64,000 bases of DNA from Polynucleobacter tropicus (lineage in GTDB: Bacteria > Pseudomonadota > Gammaproteobacteria > Burkholderiales > Burkholderiaceae). The stretch lies in the NCBI RefSeq assembly GCF_013307225.1, contig NZ_CP028942.1, positions 1,826,965-1,890,964 on the forward strand, written 5' to 3'. The notes under the pieces were generated by a model that made no database searches, was not told the DNA's origin, and worked only from the letters and a program-made list of their open reading frames with translations. Both the position numbers and the translations under genes were made by a program. Position 1 is the stretch's first letter, and each line of letters opens with the position of its first letter. Positions 30,377 to 40,942 of the stretch are shown here, piece after piece.

Positions 30377-30392
30377 AACAATTTCCTATAAA

Positions 30393-31046
30393 TCAAAAAT
30401 GGTGTGGCAACTCTTGCGAAGTTAATCCACTGGAATTATTCGGGGGGACGGAACCCATTGAAACAATATGCTTCAACGCTTCCTCTACGCTCATCTCCAG
30501 TTCGATCGTTTGTGCCCGTGGCACGATCATGAAAAAACCAGAAGTTGGATTTGGTGTGGTTGGTAAAAATACATTGACGTATCCTTCGCCCAACTTGCTA
30601 GCAACTTCTTTAGCAGGCGTTCCGGTTTGAAACGCAATCACCCAAGAGTCAGCGTGAGGGTAACGAATTAATAAAGCCTTACTAAAGGCCTGACCGCTAC
30701 CAGAAAATAATGTTGAGGACACCTGCTGTACGCTGGAATAAATGGAACGCACAACCGGAATGCGATTCACAAACTTATCCCAAACCTTAATCCACCACTG
30801 CCCTGCAAAACTAATCGCAAGAACACCAGTCAAAACAATTACTGCAACCACAATCAGAATGCCTACGCCAGGCAACTCTCTGAAATGCTGTAGATCTGCA
30901 GCAAACTGATGCGGAAAGATAACAATGATGGCCTGCATGACAGAGCCAAAAACGCCGTCAAGCAAGCCTAAGCCCCAAGTAATCACCCAAATGGTGACCG
31001 CCATGGGAGCCCATACAAGAATGCCAGCGATAAAGTATTTTTTCAT
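30393..31046 (-). CDS. DUF502 family membrane protein
   Basis: Unknown-function inner-membrane protein of the DUF502 family. Two hydrophobic segments are clear, about residues 5-30 and 60-83 (VGILIVVAVIVLTGVLAISF), followed by a soluble part with the family stretches VRSIYSSVQQVSSTL, FLPTTPNPTSGFF and VEEALKHIVSMG. Length 217 aa. It sits 16 nt before aspS, a frequent pairing in betaproteobacteria. A perfect 11-bp hairpin ends 10 nt before its ATG and no Shine-Dalgarno is visible there. Confidence 0.85.
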   Translation of the reverse strand: MKKYFIAGILVWAPMAVTIWVITWGLGLLDGVFGSVMQAIIVIFPHQFAADLQHFRELPGVGILIVVAVIVLTGVLAISFAGQWWIKVWDKFVNRIPVVRSIYSSVQQVSSTLFSGSGQAFSKALLIRYPHADSWVIAFQTGTPAKEVASKLGEGYVNVFLPTTPNPTSGFFMIVPRAQTIELEMSVEEALKHIVSMGSVPPNNSSGLTSQELPHHF

Positions 31047-31056
31047 GGTGTTTTGC

Positions 31057-31081
31057 CTAACCCGCTATTTTAGCGGGTTAG
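31057..31081 (-). terminator. Strong hairpin between ubiB and the DUF502 gene
   Basis: A perfect 11-bp stem (CTAACCCGCTA with TAGCGGGTTAG) closes a 3-nt loop. There is no U-tract on either strand, so simple intrinsic termination is doubtful; it may terminate partially, stabilise the ubiB 3' end, or occlude the DUF502 start region. Confidence 0.45.
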
Positions 31082-31099
31082 AGACTAATCAGCGAGATG

Positions 31100-32686
31100 C
31101 TAATAAATGCCTAGGGTAATGATCAGTATTCCAGCCAAGAACCCGCCGACAAAGAGCAAGAACCCCGCTAGCAGGCGATGTGTACGCCTTTCTTGCAGCA
31201 AAAGCGCCTTTAAAACCTCTAATTCAGCATTTTGGTCTTTTACAGGATGTCGACTTTGAGCCAAGCTATCGGCAATTAAGCGGGGTAAAGTTGGCAAGAT
31301 TTTGGCCCAAGTAGGCGCCTCTTCTTTTAACCCGTCGATTAATCCACGCCAACCCAATTGCTTGCTCACCCATTTTTCGAGGATCGGCTTGGCAGTTTTC
31401 CAAAGATCTAGATCAGGATCTAATTGGCGGGCAAGGCCCTCGACATTCAACAAGGTCTTTTGTAGCAAAGTTAATTGCGGCTGAATTTCTACTTTGAATC
31501 GACGTGAAGTCTGGAATAAACGCATCAACACAATACCCAAGGAAATTTGTTTTAGAGGTCTATCAAAGTAGGGCTCACATACTGAACGGACTGCACCCTC
31601 TAATTCTTCAGCACGCGTATTAGCGGGGACCCAACCTGACTCAATATGTAACTCGGCAACTCTACGGTAATCGCGATTAAAGAATGCCAAGAAATTCAAT
31701 GCCAAGTAATTTTTATCTGACTCGCTAAGCGCGCCAACAATTCCAAAATCCAAAGAAATAAATCGGCCGAATGTTTCTGGCTCTAGACTGATCATGATAT
31801 TTCCAGGATGCATATCCGCATGGAAAAAACCATATTCAAATACTTGTGTAAAAAAGATTTCTACGCCATCTGCCGCTAATTTCTTAAAGTCGACACCAGC
31901 CGCACGCAACTCTGCAGTTCGGCCAATCGAGATACCATCCATCTTTTCCATCACGATGACATTGGTATGACATAAATCCCAGTACATCTCTGGAATCATC
32001 AGCTTCGTAGAGTCAGCAAAATATCGACGCAGCTGACTTGCATTGGCCGCTTCGCGCATGAGATCTAGCTCATCGTGCAGATAGGTATCAAACTCAGCTA
32101 CGTTCTCGCGAGGCTTTAAACGACGGCCATCTTCAGAGCTCTTTTCAATAATCTTCGCCAATTTATACATCAAGGCGAGATCGCCTTCGATCACTGGCAA
32201 TATTCCAGGGCGTAGCACTTTCACCGCAACAGGCAGACCGTGCCAATCAGGATGCTTTTCTGTTCCCCGCAAAACACCCAGATGAACTTGAGCAACAGAG
32301 GCGCTGGCTACCGGGCTGGCATCAAAACTAATAAATGTTTCATTTATTGATTGCCCTAATGCTGCTTCTATTAAACGCCTAGATTCTGCATTTGAAAATG
32401 GCGGCACTTGATCTTGCAGTTTTGCCAGCTCATTGGCAATATCTTCTGGCAATAAATCACGGCGGGTAGAAAGCACCTGACCAAACTTAACAAAGATTGG
32501 ACCGAGCGCTTCAAGCGTTAAGCGAATACGCTCACCCCTTGGCAGACTAGTTCCTGGCGAGGTCCAGCAAACCACTGTCAAGCAGCCGCGTCCAATACCT
32601 GGCTTTAGAACATCTCGCAGCAATGGCAATAAACCATAACGCCATGCAGTAAAGAAAATGAATGAGAGGCGAGCAATTCGGCGCAC
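31100..32686 (-). CDS. ubiB: Ubiquinone biosynthesis protein kinase-like UbiB
   Basis: Atypical kinase/ATPase of the ADCK family required for ubiquinone synthesis at the inner membrane. The family KxGQ motif is KFGQ (residues 67-70), followed by [15 protein letters not shown]. The nucleotide-binding loop region contains SASVAQVH, and the catalytic core HADMHPGN and DFGIVG. Two C-terminal membrane helices include [17 protein letters not shown]. Length 528 aa. It starts 6 nt after ubiJ, in a ubiE...ubiJ-ubiB arrangement known from proteobacteria. Confidence 0.95.
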   Translation of the reverse strand: MRRIARLSFIFFTAWRYGLLPLLRDVLKPGIGRGCLTVVCWTSPGTSLPRGERIRLTLEALGPIFVKFGQVLSTRRDLLPEDIANELAKLQDQVPPFSNAESRRLIEAALGQSINETFISFDASPVASASVAQVHLGVLRGTEKHPDWHGLPVAVKVLRPGILPVIEGDLALMYKLAKIIEKSSEDGRRLKPRENVAEFDTYLHDELDLMREAANASQLRRYFADSTKLMIPEMYWDLCHTNVIVMEKMDGISIGRTAELRAAGVDFKKLAADGVEIFFTQVFEYGFFHADMHPGNIMISLEPETFGRFISLDFGIVGALSESDKNYLALNFLAFFNRDYRRVAELHIESGWVPANTRAEELEGAVRSVCEPYFDRPLKQISLGIVLMRLFQTSRRFKVEIQPQLTLLQKTLLNVEGLARQLDPDLDLWKTAKPILEKWVSKQLGWRGLIDGLKEEAPTWAKILPTLPRLIADSLAQSRHPVKDQNAELEVLKALLLQERRTHRLLAGFLLFVGGFLAGILIITLGIY

Positions 32687-32692
32687 GATTTA

Positions 32693-33310
32693 TTAACCCT
32701 TTTGCCCGAGATTCTGAATACGTTTTTCCAAACGATCAACAGATTCGCGTAAATCACTTAACTCGGATTTATGAGCCATAAAGTCACGCATATTCAAAAG
32801 CACTTTTCTCTCTTCACTGACATATTCCACTAGATTGTCCAGCAAATCGCCAGCCGCTGACTTAGTAGCCGAAATGAACTTCTTACCCTTTTGAACCGCA
32901 AAATGAGCAGGGGCATCACCTAGGACACGAGCCAAATCCTCTTCATACTCCCAGCGCAATTGCCCAGCCAATCGACCAATCAACTGAGCCAAATCTGCAT
33001 CACCAGTAATTTTGACGGCTTTGAATGCCTGCTCTTTTAAATTTCCAGAGCTAGAAACTAAATCGCTAAAAGCTTTGGCCGACACTTCTAAAGCTAAGCT
33101 TGGATTCTCAACCTCTTTCAAAGCTTCAAGCCTACCGGTATTACCGATACAAAAGCCAAGTTGGCCAAAAGGCAATTGCAAGAGAATTGTTTTGCTTGCG
33201 TGTTTTGATAATTCTGCACAGGCCCAAGGTTCACTTTCTAAAACATGATTGATGCCACGGCAAGCTGCAGTAGCGGCAATCATATGTGTAGAAGAAGTTG
33301 GTGTATTCAT
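32693..33310 (-). CDS. ubiJ: Ubiquinone biosynthesis accessory factor UbiJ (SCP2 domain)
   Basis: Lipid-binding SCP2-domain protein that helps hold the ubiquinone biosynthesis complex together. The SCP2-like region covers about residues 15-120. A C-terminal helical segment, VEYVSEERKVLLNMRDF through LRESVDRLEKRIQNL, has heptad character and may be a coiled coil. The position between ubiE and ubiB is the strongest support, since sequence conservation is low. The ATG at 33310 lies directly in the tail of a terminator and lacks a Shine-Dalgarno; an ATG at 33283 is an alternative. Confidence 0.82.
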   Translation of the reverse strand: MNTPTSSTHMIAATAACRGINHVLESEPWACAELSKHASKTILLQLPFGQLGFCIGNTGRLEALKEVENPSLALEVSAKAFSDLVSSSGNLKEQAFKAVKITGDADLAQLIGRLAGQLRWEYEEDLARVLGDAPAHFAVQKGKKFISATKSAAGDLLDNLVEYVSEERKVLLNMRDFMAHKSELSDLRESVDRLEKRIQNLGQKG

Positions 33311-33314
33311 TAGT

Positions 33315-33344
33315 GTAAAAAACCCGCACTAGTGCGGGTTTTCC
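33315..33344 (-). terminator. Terminator-like hairpin between the Tim44-like gene and ubiJ
   Basis: AACCCGCA and TGCGGGTT form an 8-bp stem around CTAG, flanked by A-runs and T-runs, so the minus-strand transcript ends the stem with UUUUUU. It lies 23 nt after the Tim44-like stop, and its U-tract ends about 6 nt before the ubiJ ATG. Confidence 0.65.
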
Positions 33345-33363
33345 GTCGGAAAGTACCTAAAGC

Positions 33364-34248
33364 TTAAACCAACTGAGAGATACCTGCTAGTACCCAGCCT
33401 CCAGGACCCTCTAATGGCTTACTTAAATTCCAAATTTCTGAGAAGTCATTAGCTGGAGCTCCTGGCTGCTCGCTAATGACCCCACTGAACTGAACGCTAC
33501 AGAAATAATGTGCCTCATTGGTTTCAATCCCTAGCAAACGCGCATTAATCGTGATGACATCAGTCTGATTTGTAGGGTCCACACGCCCTGCAAGATCCTG
33601 TGAAATTGTTGCGAACATCTCGGGAGTTGTGAATTCTTGTAAAGCTTGCAAATTTCCTTGATCCCAAGCCTTTTGCAAAGACACAAAAAATTGTTTGGAG
33701 TTTTCTAAAAAAGTGTGCTCATCAAAACCAGGCGGCAAAGTTGATTGGAATGTTTCAGGATCAGCACCAACATCCGCAAATGCGTTAGCCGCCGGAATAA
33801 ATGCAGGCTCCTGTCTTGGAGACTGCCCAAAATTGGCACGTTGCACTCCAGGTGATGACATTACCGGCAACAATCTGCGAATCAAGAACATGATTACAAA
33901 GCCGGCCAACATCGCAATTAATAAACCTGTGACCAATGAAGATGCTGCCTCGCTCAAACCAAAGTGCGACAAGAGATAGCCGATACCAAGACCAGCAGCT
34001 AAGCCACCCAGAATTCCACCCATGCCACCAAAACGACTTGGTGCAGGCGCTTGCGGGGCTGGAGCTGGGGCACTCGGCTGAGCCTGCTGCACAGGCTTCT
34101 GCGCGGGAGTAGCTTGTTTTTGAATCGGCGCACTAGGGGCACGACCAAAACTTTTGCCCCCACCAAGGCGAGCAGCCTCGACATGTCCAACGCTTGCAGC
34201 AATCAAAGCGATGCTCACTAATGCTGCCCTAAAAAAATGTTGATTCAT
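33364..34248 (-). CDS. Tim44-like domain membrane/secreted protein
   Basis: Protein of unknown role with a C-terminal Tim44-like (NTF2-fold) domain. The order is a signal-like segment (FFRAALVSIALIAASVGHVEA), a Pro/Ala/Gln-rich linker (about 35-85), two hydrophobic segments (about 92-150, including LVTGLLIAMLAGFVIMFLI), and the Tim44-like domain (about 175-294). I chose ATG at 34248, which has GAGGGG seven bases upstream; the frame is open 18 codons further. An AU-rich 8-bp hairpin (34277-34298) lies between ubiE and this gene. Position within the ubi cluster suggests, but does not prove, a membrane-assembly role. Confidence 0.82.
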   Translation of the reverse strand: MNQHFFRAALVSIALIAASVGHVEAARLGGGKSFGRAPSAPIQKQATPAQKPVQQAQPSAPAPAPQAPAPSRFGGMGGILGGLAAGLGIGYLLSHFGLSEAASSLVTGLLIAMLAGFVIMFLIRRLLPVMSSPGVQRANFGQSPRQEPAFIPAANAFADVGADPETFQSTLPPGFDEHTFLENSKQFFVSLQKAWDQGNLQALQEFTTPEMFATISQDLAGRVDPTNQTDVITINARLLGIETNEAHYFCSVQFSGVISEQPGAPANDFSEIWNLSKPLEGPGGWVLAGISQLV

Positions 34249-34305
34249 TTTGACTACCCCTCTTAATCTTTCGCTGGTATTTTTCTTGCTAAAAATACAC
34301 AACTA

Positions 34306-35049
34306 TCAGTATTTAATACCAATATGTAAGGCAACGATACCCCCAGTCATTCTGTGGGTTTCTACTTCATCAAAACCGACATCTAACATCATTTGCTTAA
34401 GGGTTTCCGCATCCGGATGCATGCGAATCGATTCGGCCAAATAACGATAGCTTTCTGAGTCTTGCGCAATTTTTTCGCCCAACCAAGGCAAGACCTTAAA
34501 TGAGTAAGCGTCATACACGGGCTGTAAAAACGCATCTGGCTTAGAAAATTCCAATACCAAAACACGTCCACCCGGTTTAATCACTCGGCACATCTCACCA
34601 AGAGCAACTTCCTTATGGGTCATATTGCGCAAACCAAATGCCACAGTCACCACGTCAAAGTGATTATTGGGAAAAGGGATTTTCTCCGCATCAAATTGCA
34701 CACAAGGTATCGCAATACCACGATCCAATAAACGATCACGGCCAACGCCAAGCATTGAAGCATTGATATCACTTAACCAAACTTGAGCATCCGGATTGCT
34801 GCCCCATTGCGTCGCTTTAGCAAATGCTGCAGCAAGGTCACCCGTACCACCAGCGATATCTAATATCTTTTGACCAGGGCGCACGTTGGCGCGTGCAATC
34901 GTAATTTTTTTCCAGACTCGATGCAAGCCGAACGACATCATGTCATTCATGACATCATATTTATTGGCAACCGAGTGAAATACCTCCGCTACCTTGCCAG
35001 CTTTTTCTGCCTCATCAACGCTTTGGTAACCAAAGTGGGTTTTACTCAT
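34306..35049 (-). CDS. ubiE: Demethylmenaquinone/ubiquinone C-methyltransferase
   Basis: SAM-dependent C-methyltransferase of ubiquinone (and menaquinone) synthesis. Family marks are [20 protein letters not shown], the SAM loop [12 protein letters not shown], and [13 protein letters not shown] at 35049 shares one base with the stop of the upstream DUF971 gene (TAATG); this gives 247 aa and the usual N-terminus [11 protein letters not shown]. It is probably co-translated with the two genes upstream. Confidence 0.96.
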   Translation of the reverse strand: MSKTHFGYQSVDEAEKAGKVAEVFHSVANKYDVMNDMMSFGLHRVWKKITIARANVRPGQKILDIAGGTGDLAAAFAKATQWGSNPDAQVWLSDINASMLGVGRDRLLDRGIAIPCVQFDAEKIPFPNNHFDVVTVAFGLRNMTHKEVALGEMCRVIKPGGRVLVLEFSKPDAFLQPVYDAYSFKVLPWLGEKIAQDSESYRYLAESIRMHPDAETLKQMMLDVGFDEVETHRMTGGIVALHIGIKY

Positions 35050-35447
35050 TAGTGACTTCCACAAGAATGGCCATGTGAATGACCTGTTGTCGCCATTGGG
35101 GCGTCGCGATCAAGCCCAGCAGCAGCCAATTTTTCTAAATACTCTTTCCATATTTGATCTTGGTTCTCGCACAAGAAGCGCAGATACTCCCAAGAGTACA
35201 AACCAGAATCATGTCCATCAGAAAAGGTTGGCTTTAAGGCATAGTGGCCAACAGGTTCAAGACTAGAGATTACAACGTCACGCTTGCCTGTCTGCAAAGT
35301 TTCTTGGCCAGGCCCATGACCCTGCACTTCAGCCGATGGTGAAACTACTCTCAACAGTTCAAAGGGCAAGCGATAGGTTTGGCCGTCTTCATAAGCAAGC
35401 TCCAATACTTTGGATTGTTGATGCACCACCACATTGCTTGGAATCAT
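35049..35447 (-). CDS. DUF971 domain protein with His-rich tail
   Basis: Small protein with a DUF971 (gamma-butyrobetaine hydroxylase N-terminal-like) domain over about residues 5-110; [14 protein letters not shown] and the [13 protein letters not shown] segment match the family. The C-terminus is a short tail [11 protein letters not shown] that could bind metal. Length 132 aa. It overlaps both neighbours by one base (TAATG at each end), so its expression is tied to the large dehydrogenase upstream and ubiE downstream. Exact function unknown. Confidence 0.85.
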   Translation of the reverse strand: MIPSNVVVHQQSKVLELAYEDGQTYRLPFELLRVVSPSAEVQGHGPGQETLQTGKRDVVISSLEPVGHYALKPTFSDGHDSGLYSWEYLRFLCENQDQIWKEYLEKLAAAGLDRDAPMATTGHSHGHSCGSH

Positions 35448-38400
35448 TAAACCAATACCCTTTCAATACCACCTTGGTTGGCCTTGGCAACATAATCTTG
35501 CATCCAATTATCGCCAAGTAACTTTTGCGCCATTTCCACCACAATGTAATCTGCAGTGGTATCGCTATCAGCATTAAATCGAGATAGTCCTTGCAAGCAA
35601 GATGGGCAGCTGGTCAATACTTTCACATCACCCACGAAATTACCTTTGCGTAATTCGTTTGCACCCTTTTCCATTTCTATTTGCTTGCGGAAACGAACTT
35701 GAGTAGAGATATCCGGGCGAGTGACCGCCAACGTTCCAGACTCGCCGCAGCAACGATCGTTCTTTGCAATCGCTTTACCGTCTTCTAACTGAATCAGTTC
35801 GTTAACCGTCTTCAAAGGATCCTGTAGCTTCATAGGTGAATGACAAGGATCGTGATACATGTACTTAACACCAGTCACACCCGACAGCTTCACACCCTTT
35901 TCCATCAGATACTCATGGATATCAATAATGCGGCAGCCTGGGAAGATCTGCTCAAACTGATAACCAGCTAACTGGTCATAACAAGTTCCACAAGAAACTA
36001 CGACTGTTTTGATATCTAGATAATTCAGAGTATTGGCAACGCGATGAAACAGCACACGATTGTCAGTAATCATCTTCTCGGCTTTATCAAAATCGCCATT
36101 GCCACGTTGTGGATAACCACAGCAGAGATAACCTGGAGGCAATACGGTTTGCACACCGACGTTCCAAAGCATTGCTTGAGTAGCTAAGCCAACCTGAGAA
36201 AACAGACGCTCAGAACCGCAACCAGGGAAATAGAACACAGCCTCACTATCAGCAGAAGTGATCTTCGGATCACGAATGATAGGCACATAGTTCGCATCTT
36301 CGATATCCAACAAAGCACGCGCAGTCTTCTTAGGTAAATTACCCGGCATCTTTTTATTTACAAAAAAGATGACTTGCTCTTTCACACTTGGCTTACCAAC
36401 AGTGGCTGGTGGATGTGCCGTTTGCTGTTTGGCGAACTTGCGCAACACATCATTTCCAAAGCGCTGCAATTTGTAACCCCAGCCAATCATGGTCTTGCGA
36501 GCTAGATGAATGGTGTCTGGGCTTGTCGCATTCAAGAAGAACATCGATGCTGCTGTACCAGGATTAAAACGTTGCTGTCCCATCTTGCGCAATAAATTAC
36601 GCATATTCATGGTGACATCACCAAAATCAATCTTGACAGGACAAGGAGTTAAGCACTTATGACACACAGTACAGTGCGCGGCAACATCATCAAACATTTC
36701 CCAATGTCGAATCGAAACGCCACGACGAGTTTGCTCTTCATATAAGAAAGCTTCAATCAATAATGAGGTAGCCAAAATCTTGTCACGTGGGCTGTAGAGC
36801 AAGTTAGCGCGTGGCACATGTGTTGAGCAAACTGGTTTGCACTTTCCACAACGCAAGCAATCTTTTACGCTATCAGCAATTGCGCCAATATCACTCTGCT
36901 GCATGATGATGGACTCATGCCCCATCAAGCCGAAGCTAGGGGTGTAAGCCATACTCAAGTCAGCATGTGGCATGAGCTTGCCTTTATTGAAGCGCCCTTC
37001 TGGATCCACGCGATTCTTATAGCTACGGAAATCTTTAAGCTCTGCTTCGGTTAGGTACTCCAATTTGGTAATACCAATTCCATGCTCTCCAGAGATCACA
37101 CCATCCAAAGATCGGGCTAACTTCATAATGCGGTCTACGGCACGATGCGCATCTTGCAACATCTCGTAGTCATCTGAGTTCACCGGAATATTAGTATGCA
37201 CATTGCCATCGCCGGCATGCATATGCAAAGCGACGAATACTCTTTTGCGCAAAATATTTTTATGAATGGCTTCTAATTCATTCAGAATCGGCTCAAATGC
37301 TAAGCCACCAAAGATGATGCGCAACTCTGAACGCACTTCTTCTTTCCAAGAAGCGCGCAGACTGTAGTTTTGCAGTTGTACAAAATAAGTATCCATTTGC
37401 GCAAGCCACTCAGACCAGCGCAACCTTACTTTTGCAATTAACTCCAAAGCCTGTTGAACACGGTCACCCAAAATCTCTGCTGTAGGAATCTCGTAATCTT
37501 CTTCATTCTTTCCTAATGGCAGCGCACTCTTCTTTAGGAAGGCTTCGAGACCATCTAAAACTTGAAGCTTGTTTTTCAGGGAGAGTTCAATATTGATTCG
37601 ATCAATGCCATCGGTGTACTCACCCATACGTGGCAATGGAATCACCACGTCTTCATTGATTTTGAATGCATTGGTATGACGAGCAATCGCTGCTGTACGT
37701 GCGCGATCTAACCAAAACTTCTTGCGAGCCTCTGCGCTAACTGCCACAAAACCTTCACCAACTCGCAAGTTAGCCATGCGCACCACTTCACTCGTTGCAG
37801 CAGCAACCGCCTCTTCGTCATCACCAGCGATATCACCAATCAAGACCATCTTTGGCAAGCTATTGCGCTTGGACTTTGTTGAATATCCAACTGCGCGCAA
37901 ATAACGATCGTCCAAATGCTCAAGACCAGCCAAGATCGGGCCGCCTTGTTTGCTTAATGTCTCAAGGTAGGCCTTGATCTCAACAATGCTTGGGATCGCT
38001 TCACGAGCTTGACCGAAAAACTCTAGGCAAACAGTACGCATGTATTTAGGCATGCGATGCAATACCCAGGTTGCGCTTGTAATCAAACCATCGCAACCTT
38101 CTTTTTGCACTCCAGGCAAACCAGCTAAAAATTTATCGGTAACGTCTTTACCAAGACCTTCTTTACGGAAACGCTTTCCTTCTACCTCTAATATTTCTGT
38201 CTTCAAAATGCGCTGGCCAGGCTCACTATTTCCATCTGACCAAGTCAGCCGAAAGCGAACCTTTTCAACATCATGAATCTTGCCAAGGTTATGCTCAAGA
38301 CGCTCTACATCAAGCCAGTTACCTTGTGGATCTACCATGCGCCAGCTGGCTAAGTTATCAAGAGCAGTGCCCCACAGAACAGCTTTTTTTCCACCTGCAT

Positions 38401-39286
38401 TCATGGCGATGTTACCGCCAATACAACTTGCATCAGCTGAAGTAGGGTCGACTGCAAACACAAGCCCCGCATGCTCGGCAGCATCGGATACCCGACGCGT
38501 TACAACGCCAGCACCTGTAAAAATAGTTGAAACTTCCTGCTCAACACCTGGTAAGCGTTTACTTTTGACACCATCAATTTGTTGCAACTTCTCGGTATTG
38601 ATCACTGCGGACATAGCATACAAAGGAATTGCACCACCTGTATAGCCAGTGCCGCCTCCGCGCGGAATGATCGTCAAACCCAACTCCACACAGGCTTTTA
38701 CCAAGCCAGGAATTTCAGATTCATAGTCAGGCTTGAGAACTACCAGAGGAAACTCAACGCGCCAATCTGTCGCATCAGTTACGTGCGCGGCGCGAGAAAC
38801 GCCATCAAAACAAATATTGTCACTAGCAGTATGACGGCCTAATTCTTTTCGAGCACGCTTGCGGATTTGCTCAACTTCCTTGAAGCCGTTCTCAAAATTT
38901 TCAATGGCGCGATAAGCGGCATTCAATAAAACTTCTACTTGCTCAGCAGAGTCACCATTGTTGCGCTTCTTCACCTCACCCAAGCGGTGCCACAAAGCGT
39001 CAATTAATTGCTGGCGACGATTAGGACTATCCAACAAGTCATCTTGCAGAAAGGGGTTGCGTTGCACCACCCAAATATCACCAAGAATTTCAAACAACAT
39101 GCGAGCCGATCGGCCAGTTCTACGAACTCCACGCAAATCATTTAAAACGCGCCATGACTCCTCGCCTAATAGGCGGATCACAATCTCACGATCAGAAAAG
39201 GAGGTGTAGTTGTAGGGGATTTCGCGAAGTCGGGTGGGGCCCGCCTCAAAATCCTGCAACTGGTTCAAAGCCAATGGTGCGTTCAT
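35447..39286 (-). CDS. Large FAD-linked oxidoreductase with iron-sulfur and CCG domains (DUF3683 type)
   Basis: A 1279-aa fusion enzyme. The order is a DUF3683 domain (about 1-120), a PCMH-type FAD-binding domain with [13 protein letters not shown] (about 180-320), an FAD-oxidase C-terminal domain with [12 protein letters not shown] and SGEHGIG (about 500-765), two 4Fe-4S motifs ([11 protein letters not shown] and [11 protein letters not shown], about 825-895), and two CCG domains ([10 protein letters not shown] and CCGESGTLA). This layout resembles membrane-associated D-lactate, glycolate or D-2-hydroxyglutarate dehydrogenases that pass electrons to quinone. The substrate cannot be read from sequence. 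It heads the ubi gene run. Confidence 0.88.
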   Translation of the reverse strand: MNAPLALNQLQDFEAGPTRLREIPYNYTSFSDREIVIRLLGEESWRVLNDLRGVRRTGRSARMLFEILGDIWVVQRNPFLQDDLLDSPNRRQQLIDALWHRLGEVKKRNNGDSAEQVEVLLNAAYRAIENFENGFKEVEQIRKRARKELGRHTASDNICFDGVSRAAHVTDATDWRVEFPLVVLKPDYESEIPGLVKACVELGLTIIPRGGGTGYTGGAIPLYAMSAVINTEKLQQIDGVKSKRLPGVEQEVSTIFTGAGVVTRRVSDAAEHAGLVFAVDPTSADASCIGGNIAMNAGGKKAVLWGTALDNLASWRMVDPQGNWLDVERLEHNLGKIHDVEKVRFRLTWSDGNSEPGQRILKTEILEVEGKRFRKEGLGKDVTDKFLAGLPGVQKEGCDGLITSATWVLHRMPKYMRTVCLEFFGQAREAIPSIVEIKAYLETLSKQGGPILAGLEHLDDRYLRAVGYSTKSKRNSLPKMVLIGDIAGDDEEAVAAATSEVVRMANLRVGEGFVAVSAEARKKFWLDRARTAAIARHTNAFKINEDVVIPLPRMGEYTDGIDRINIELSLKNKLQVLDGLEAFLKKSALPLGKNEEDYEIPTAEILGDRVQQALELIAKVRLRWSEWLAQMDTYFVQLQNYSLRASWKEEVRSELRIIFGGLAFEPILNELEAIHKNILRKRVFVALHMHAGDGNVHTNIPVNSDDYEMLQDAHRAVDRIMKLARSLDGVISGEHGIGITKLEYLTEAELKDFRSYKNRVDPEGRFNKGKLMPHADLSMAYTPSFGLMGHESIIMQQSDIGAIADSVKDCLRCGKCKPVCSTHVPRANLLYSPRDKILATSLLIEAFLYEEQTRRGVSIRHWEMFDDVAAHCTVCHKCLTPCPVKIDFGDVTMNMRNLLRKMGQQRFNPGTAASMFFLNATSPDTIHLARKTMIGWGYKLQRFGNDVLRKFAKQQTAHPPATVGKPSVKEQVIFFVNKKMPGNLPKKTARALLDIEDANYVPIIRDPKITSADSEAVFYFPGCGSERLFSQVGLATQAMLWNVGVQTVLPPGYLCCGYPQRGNGDFDKAEKMITDNRVLFHRVANTLNYLDIKTVVVSCGTCYDQLAGYQFEQIFPGCRIIDIHEYLMEKGVKLSGVTGVKYMYHDPCHSPMKLQDPLKTVNELIQLEDGKAIAKNDRCCGESGTLAVTRPDISTQVRFRKQIEMEKGANELRKGNFVGDVKVLTSCPSCLQGLSRFNADSDTTADYIVVEMAQKLLGDNWMQDYVAKANQGGIERVLV

Positions 39287-39404
39287 ATCGACATATTTGA
39301 TAAATATGCATTTTAATTGAGCTACCCAGATACTGTCAGGAATCCAAGAAAGTTGCTCAAAAGCTTATAAACCCTTGGAAAACTAAGGGCTTAGAGCCCA
39401 TCCG

Positions 39405-39413
39405 TGGTACGCT
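39405..39413 (+). promoter_or_regulatory. Candidate extended -10 of ilvA
   Basis: TGG-TACGCT matches an extended -10 and ends 6 nt before the ilvA ATG, so transcription would begin at the start codon. No -35 and no Shine-Dalgarno are visible. Confidence 0.4.
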
Positions 39414-39419
39414 CATCGC

Positions 39420-40940
39420 ATGGCAACAAATTATTTAAAGAAAATTTTATCGGCTCGCGTCTATGACGTAGCAAGAGAAACTGAGCTTCAGGTCGCTCCA
39501 GAATTAAGCAAACGTTTGGGCAGCCAAGTTTTGCTAAAAAGAGAGGATAACCAGCCGGTTTTCTCATTCAAGCTTCGGGGCGCCTACAACAAAATGGCGC
39601 ATTTGACGCCAGAAGCCTTAAAACGCGGGGTAATTGCTGCTTCAGCAGGCAACCATGCTCAAGGCGTCGCCTTGGCGGCGTCAAAAATGAAGTGCAAGGC
39701 CGTCATTGTGATGCCGGTAACCACACCAAGCGTCAAAATTGACGCCGTCAAAGCCAGAGGTGGATCTTGGGTAGAAATCATCCTGCATGGCGAATCCTAT
39801 AGTGATGCCTTTAAGCATTCGGAAGTGGTGGCAAAAAAACGCGGCCTTACCTTTGTTCATCCCTTTGATGATCCGGATGTTATTGCCGGTCAAGGCACCA
39901 TCGCTCAAGAAATTTTTGCTCAATATTCAGATCCCATTGATGCTGTATTTGTCGCTATCGGTGGTGGCGGATTAATTGCTGGCATTGGCGAATACGTTAA
40001 AGCTGTTAGCCCAAAAACAAAAGTGATCGGAGTTCAAGCATCCGACTCTGACGCCATGAATCAATCACTCAAAGCAAATAAACGCATTGAGATGAAAGAC
40101 GTTGGATTGTTTTCAGATGGCACCGCTGTCAAATTGGTTGGTAAAGAAACTTTCCGTATCTGCAAAAAAGTAGTCGATGAAATCGTTACGGTTGATACCG
40201 ACGAAATCTGCGCAGCAATTAATGATGTCTTTACCGATACCCGCAGCATCCTTGAGCCTGCAGGCGCCTTGGCTATTGCCGGCATGAAAAAGTATGTCGA
40301 GAAAAAACGGATTAAGAGGAAAACACTTGTAGCGGTAGCTTGTGGTGCCAATATGAACTTTAGTCGTCTGCGCTTTGTTGCAGAGCGCGCTGATGTTGGT
40401 GAATTCCGTGAGGCAGTATTTGCAGTCACTATTCCAGAAGAGCGTGGATCATTTAAGCGCTTCTGCGAATTACTTGGCAAGCGAAATGTTACGGAGTTTA
40501 ACTATCGTATTGGCGATCAAAAAGAGGCTCACATTTTTGTTGGCATTAGCACTCAAAAAGCGGGCGATAGCGATGCAATCGCAAAGCATTTCCGCAAAGC
40601 GAAATTCGCAACCATCGACCTTACTCATGACGAATTAGCAAAATCTCATTTACGCCATATGGTGGGTGGTCATTCAGCACTTGCTAAAGATGAGCTGCTT
40701 TATCGCTTTGAATTCCCTGAGCGCCCAGGCGCACTCATGAAATTCTTGACTAGCATGGCGCCGAACTGGAACATCAGCCTGTTCCACTACCGCAATCACG
40801 GCGCAGACTATGGGCGCATTTTGGTCGGCATTCAAGTCCCAAAAAATGAGCAAAAGAAATTCCAGAAATTCTTGGCAACTCTAGGCTATCCACACTGGGA
40901 TGAAAGCAATAACCCTGCTTATCGCTTATTCTTGAAATAA
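39420..40940 (+). CDS. ilvA: Threonine ammonia-lyase, biosynthetic
   Basis: PLP enzyme converting threonine to 2-oxobutanoate, the first step to isoleucine. The PLP lysine is K51 in FSFKLRGAYNKM, the glycine-rich phosphate cup is ASAGNHAQGVA, and GGGGLIAG is the cofactor-anchoring loop. Two C-terminal ACT-like regulatory domains (about 325-415 and 420-506) indicate feedback control by isoleucine/valine. Length 506 aa. The -10-like element abuts the ATG, suggesting a leaderless mRNA. It is followed after 2 nt by the nucleotidase gene. Confidence 0.96.
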   Translation: MATNYLKKILSARVYDVARETELQVAPELSKRLGSQVLLKREDNQPVFSFKLRGAYNKMAHLTPEALKRGVIAASAGNHAQGVALAASKMKCKAVIVMPVTTPSVKIDAVKARGGSWVEIILHGESYSDAFKHSEVVAKKRGLTFVHPFDDPDVIAGQGTIAQEIFAQYSDPIDAVFVAIGGGGLIAGIGEYVKAVSPKTKVIGVQASDSDAMNQSLKANKRIEMKDVGLFSDGTAVKLVGKETFRICKKVVDEIVTVDTDEICAAINDVFTDTRSILEPAGALAIAGMKKYVEKKRIKRKTLVAVACGANMNFSRLRFVAERADVGEFREAVFAVTIPEERGSFKRFCELLGKRNVTEFNYRIGDQKEAHIFVGISTQKAGDSDAIAKHFRKAKFATIDLTHDELAKSHLRHMVGGHSALAKDELLYRFEFPERPGALMKFLTSMAPNWNISLFHYRNHGADYGRILVGIQVPKNEQKKFQKFLATLGYPHWDESNNPAYRLFLK

Positions 40941-40942
40941 CC

